Positions 51,883 through 54,057 of a stretch of 54,057 nucleotides of DNA are shown here, piece after piece (position 1 is the stretch's first letter; the number at the start of each line of letters is the position of its first letter). A program made the translations under genes and the position numbers. Origin of the DNA: Thermoplasmata archaeon (GTDB taxonomy: Archaea; Thermoplasmatota; Thermoplasmata; Thermoplasmatales; Thermoplasmataceae); assembly GCA_021817255.1 (NCBI GenBank), contig JAKAVO010000011.1, positions 1-54,057 on the forward strand, given 5' to 3'. The notes beneath the pieces are model-generated. The model did no database searches. It was not told where the DNA came from and saw nothing but the letters and a program-made list of their open reading frames with translations.

Positions 51883-52749
51883 TTATTTATCCCTCACAAG
51901 GTTAAGATAAACCTCTTCAAGGCTTGCACCAATTCCAATCACAGCCTTTATTTTTCCACCTGCCCCTACAATCGCATTTACAAAAGATGGTGTTTCTTTT
52001 TCAGGATTGTTCATTTCGAGTATAATTTCATTCCCCTCACTTGCAATGCTTTTAGGGTTCCCTGATCTTAATGCATCAAGAATCTTTTCATTGACTTCTT
52101 CCAGCTGGAATTTAGTAATCTTCTTCCCGATAGCTGCTTCCAGGTTAGAAGGCGTATCCATGGCAATTAATTTTGTCCTCATAACTCCAACCCTGTCACA
52201 AATTCTCTGAACTTCGTCAAGATTATGGGTATTCAGAAATATTGTCCTGTTCTCCTTCTTTAACTCAAGTATGATATCCCTTATGGTTTTCGAAGCTTCA
52301 GGATCAAGGTTTGCGGTTGGTTCGTCCAGAAAAAGAAGTTCAGGCTCGTGAATAAGGGCCCTAACAACAGCAACCTTCTGTTTCATTCCTTTGGAGTATG
52401 ATCCTACAGGAGCATCCCTCTTTTCCCAAATATCAAGCATCTTCAGGTACTTTTCAATATTCTGCCTCAGTTCTTTCTCTGGGAACTCATACATTTTGCC
52501 AAAAAATTCAAGGTTATCGTAAGCACTTAACGTTTCATAGAAACCAAAATTATCATGGACTATGCCTATCATTTTCCTGATCTTCATTGCGTCGTTTTTG
52601 TCAGAAGTGTCATATCCGTTAATCATCGCGCTTCCACTCGTATTGGAAATCAAGCAGCATAAACATTCTCATGGATGTCGTCTTGCCTGCTCCATTGGGT
52701 CCAAGAAGGCCAAAAACTTCACCTTTATTGATCTGAAGCGTAACATCAT
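51883..52749 (-). pseudogene. ABC-2 exporter ATPase, truncated by IS and frameshifted
   Basis: The intact frame (52653-51883) has Walker B LLFLDEPTANLD, SYSKGMKQKV signature and THNLDEV, plus a C-terminal domain, but no Walker A. The missing part is encoded just upstream in another frame: [19 protein letters not shown], then AGKTTSMRM. One extra base near 52651 separates the two. The gene's first ~25 codons are gone, because an IS200/IS605 left end begins at about 52747. A start at TTG 52653 would give a protein without the P-loop. Confidence 0.8.
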
Positions 52750-52800
52750 TTACGATCTATTGAGCAGAAAGCCCATGACTTCAGTCGTGGGATGAATGCG
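52747..52800 (+). repeat. IS200/IS605 left-end copy 2
   Basis: 54 bases, 52 identical to the minus-strand copy at 8452-8399. The first 14 bases, which run into the interrupted ABC gene, also match the other copy, so they are either part of the element or a shared target sequence. Confidence 0.85.
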
Positions 52801-52811
52801 ATAGTACATAT

Positions 52812-53234
52812 ATGTCAACAATATATTCTGTTATGGCATCCCAGAGATGGAAACGGAGCAGCAAATCTGTCTACAATGTGGGATATCACCTGATCTGGTG
52901 CCCGAAATACAGAAGAAGCGTATTAATCGGAAATATTGATACAAGATTAAAGGAACTAATGCTTCTTAAAGCCAAGGAGTTGGGAATAGCAATTGAACAG
53001 ATGGAAATTATGCCAGATCAGGTTCATCTTTTCATTAAGGCAGACCCAACATTGGCACCACATTATGTTGTCCAGCAACTGAAGGGATATACATCGAGAG
53101 TGTTAAGGCAGGAATTTCCTCAACTCAGGAGTAAACTTCCAACGCTATGGACGAGAAGTTATTATGTAGAATCCGTAGGCCATATCTCAGAATCCGTTGT
53201 GAAGAAATACATAGAGGAGCAGAAGCACGTATGA
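52812..53234 (+). CDS. tnpA: IS200-type Y1 transposase TnpA
   Basis: 140 residues: a single-strand DNA transposase of the HUH/Y1 type. NVGYHLIWCPKYRRSVL opens the fold, MPDQVHLFIKADP occupies the HUH place, LKGYTSRVLRQEF follows, and the catalytic tyrosine lies in TRSYYVESVGHIS, before KKYIEEQ. The usual H-x-H is Q-V-H here. It would excise and insert the element through its end hairpins. ATGA overlap with tnpB. Confidence 0.92.
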   Translation: MSTIYSVMASQRWKRSSKSVYNVGYHLIWCPKYRRSVLIGNIDTRLKELMLLKAKELGIAIEQMEIMPDQVHLFIKADPTLAPHYVVQQLKGYTSRVLRQEFPQLRSKLPTLWTRSYYVESVGHISESVVKKYIEEQKHV

Positions 53235-54057
53235 TACTGGCATACAAGATCAGGCATAACAGGGATTTCTCCACAGAACTGAAGAAAGCAAGGCAGGTAG
53301 CCCAATTTGCCATTGATCATAGAACATTATCATCGAAAGACGTAAAGCAATTCGAACTGAAATCCGCCATATCAAACCAGATACTGAGAAAGTATGCAAG
53401 GGATAAAAATGCAAGAAAGGTCAGCAAAATCAAGCTGACCCTGCCGTCTCAGGGCATAAAATTCAATCATGGGAAGAGGGAGATCTATATGCCATCCCTG
53501 AAACTAACACTGAACTACCATTTCAGGAACGATTTCTCAAAAATCAACCAGGTGGAGATAGACGGGAAATATGCATACGTATCTGCAACCATACCAGATG
53601 GAAATATGATTGAACCAGATGCATATCTTGGCGTTGACCGCAATGCCACCGGCCATATTGCTGTCATAGCCAACCCTGAAACAGGTAAGGTTCACAAGTT
53701 CGGAAAGGAAGCAAATCATGTGCACAAGAAATACAAGAACACGAGGAAAAACTTTCAGAAGAAAGGCAAGTACAGGAAGGTGAAGAAAACAAAGAAAAGG
53801 GAAAGGAATATCGAAAAGGATATAAATCACAAAGTGTCGAAGAGAATAGTGCAGGAAGCAAAACGGAATGGAATGGGAATTAAGCTCGAATACCTGCAGG
53901 GAATAAGAAATGCAAGATCGGGCACGAGTTTCAGGTATTCCCTGAATAGCTGGTCGTTCTATCAGCTTGAGCAGATGATAGAATACAAGGCCAGGCTACT
54001 TGGAATACCCGTTGTCTATATTGATCCATACAATACGTCAAGGGAGTGTTCAAGGTG
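53231..54057 (+). CDS. tnpB: TnpB RNA-guided nuclease, 3' partial
   Basis: 275 codons are visible and the frame is open at the window edge. After an N-terminal region with basic segments, the RuvC-like domain shows the first aspartate D136 (LGVDRNATG) and the glutamate E220 (IKLEYLQGIRN). The window ends inside the zinc-finger start (SRECSR). TnpB proteins are RNA-guided DNA nucleases that use an omega RNA made from the element's 3' end. The third RuvC residue cannot be seen. Confidence 0.9.
   Translation, partial: MILAYKIRHNRDFSTELKKARQVAQFAIDHRTLSSKDVKQFELKSAISNQILRKYARDKNARKVSKIKLTLPSQGIKFNHGKREIYMPSLKLTLNYHFRNDFSKINQVEIDGKYAYVSATIPDGNMIEPDAYLGVDRNATGHIAVIANPETGKVHKFGKEANHVHKKYKNTRKNFQKKGKYRKVKKTKKRERNIEKDINHKVSKRIVQEAKRNGMGIKLEYLQGIRNARSGTSFRYSLNSWSFYQLEQMIEYKARLLGIPVVYIDPYNTSRECSR

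Larger units (their letters stand above)
52747..54057 (+). mobile_element. IS200/IS605-family element with tnpA and tnpB, right end outside window
   Basis: The left end carries a hairpin (CCCATGAC / GTCGTGGG, 52772-52791), followed by tnpA and tnpB overlapping by ATGA. It interrupts the ABC ATPase gene. The exact left tip lies somewhere between 52747 and 52761. Confidence 0.9.

Overview
The window looks like a chromosome segment of a cell-wall-less, acidophilic euryarchaeon of the order Thermoplasmatales (Thermoplasma / Ferroplasma / Cuniculiplasma type). This is inferred from gene content and signals, not from a database search. It is A+T-rich. Many genes have an archaeal TATA box about 25 bases before the start codon, as expected for leaderless mRNAs. 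Operon genes are often joined by ATGA, GTGA or TGATG overlaps. Marker families are archaeal: TrmB and TRASH-domain regulators, a class III pilin, ESCRT-III/Vps4 homologues and a mevalonate-pathway decarboxylase of the kind known from Thermoplasma. I found no rRNA, tRNA or CRISPR array.

Layout. 1-8.2 kb: a partial heme-oxygenase-like protein, a histidine phosphatase, a PPC-domain protein, then a minus-strand tyrosine/homogentisate catabolic operon (hpd, fumarylacetoacetase, homogentisate dioxygenase, iron-type dehydrogenase), an esterase and an acetyltransferase. 8.2-8.5 kb: a short internally deleted IS200/IS605 relic that keeps both ends and the tail of tnpB, abutting the acetyltransferase gene. 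8.9-16.4 kb: pilin, DUF255 thioredoxin-like protein, second histidine phosphatase, MFS/GAF/PP2C genes, a glycosyltransferase and a hemerythrin-like protein. 16.4-19.5 kb: adenosylcobalamin-dependent methylmalonyl-CoA mutase in two subunits plus its MeaB GTPase chaperone. 19.6-21.4 kb: glycosyltransferase, small heat-shock protein, membrane protein.

21.5-25.8 kb is the most interesting region: a tight five-gene operon with two different Vps4-like AAA ATPases and three small helical, charged proteins. At least one of these (24002-24610) looks like an ESCRT-III/Snf7 subunit with a C-terminal MIM-like helix. It reads as a dual-ATPase ESCRT membrane-remodelling machine.

25.8-36.5 kb: a 14-repeat YVTN beta-propeller surface protein, then an Opp/Dpp-type ABC importer (five genes), a TrmB-family regulator and a GH1 beta-glycosidase. 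Together these suggest uptake and hydrolysis of cellobiose-like beta-glucosides. 36.5-40.7 kb: small proteins and a copper-resistance locus (CopT-like TRASH regulator, divergent CopM-like YHS protein and CopA ATPase, with a palindrome between them). 40.9-42.8 kb: MarR regulator with a drug exporter. 43-48.7 kb: O-methyltransferase, RNA 2H phosphoesterase, O6-alkylguanine-DNA alkyltransferase, a split carotenoid (CruF-like) gene next to a mevalonate-pathway decarboxylase, and membrane proteins. 48.9-50.9 kb: VapBC-type toxin-antitoxin pair and a divergent Nramp-like transporter. 51.1-52.75 kb: an ABC exporter whose ATPase gene is frameshifted and cut by an IS200/IS605 element. That element (tnpA and tnpB) runs off the right end of the window. 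Its left end is nearly identical (52/54) to that of the relic at 8.4 kb.
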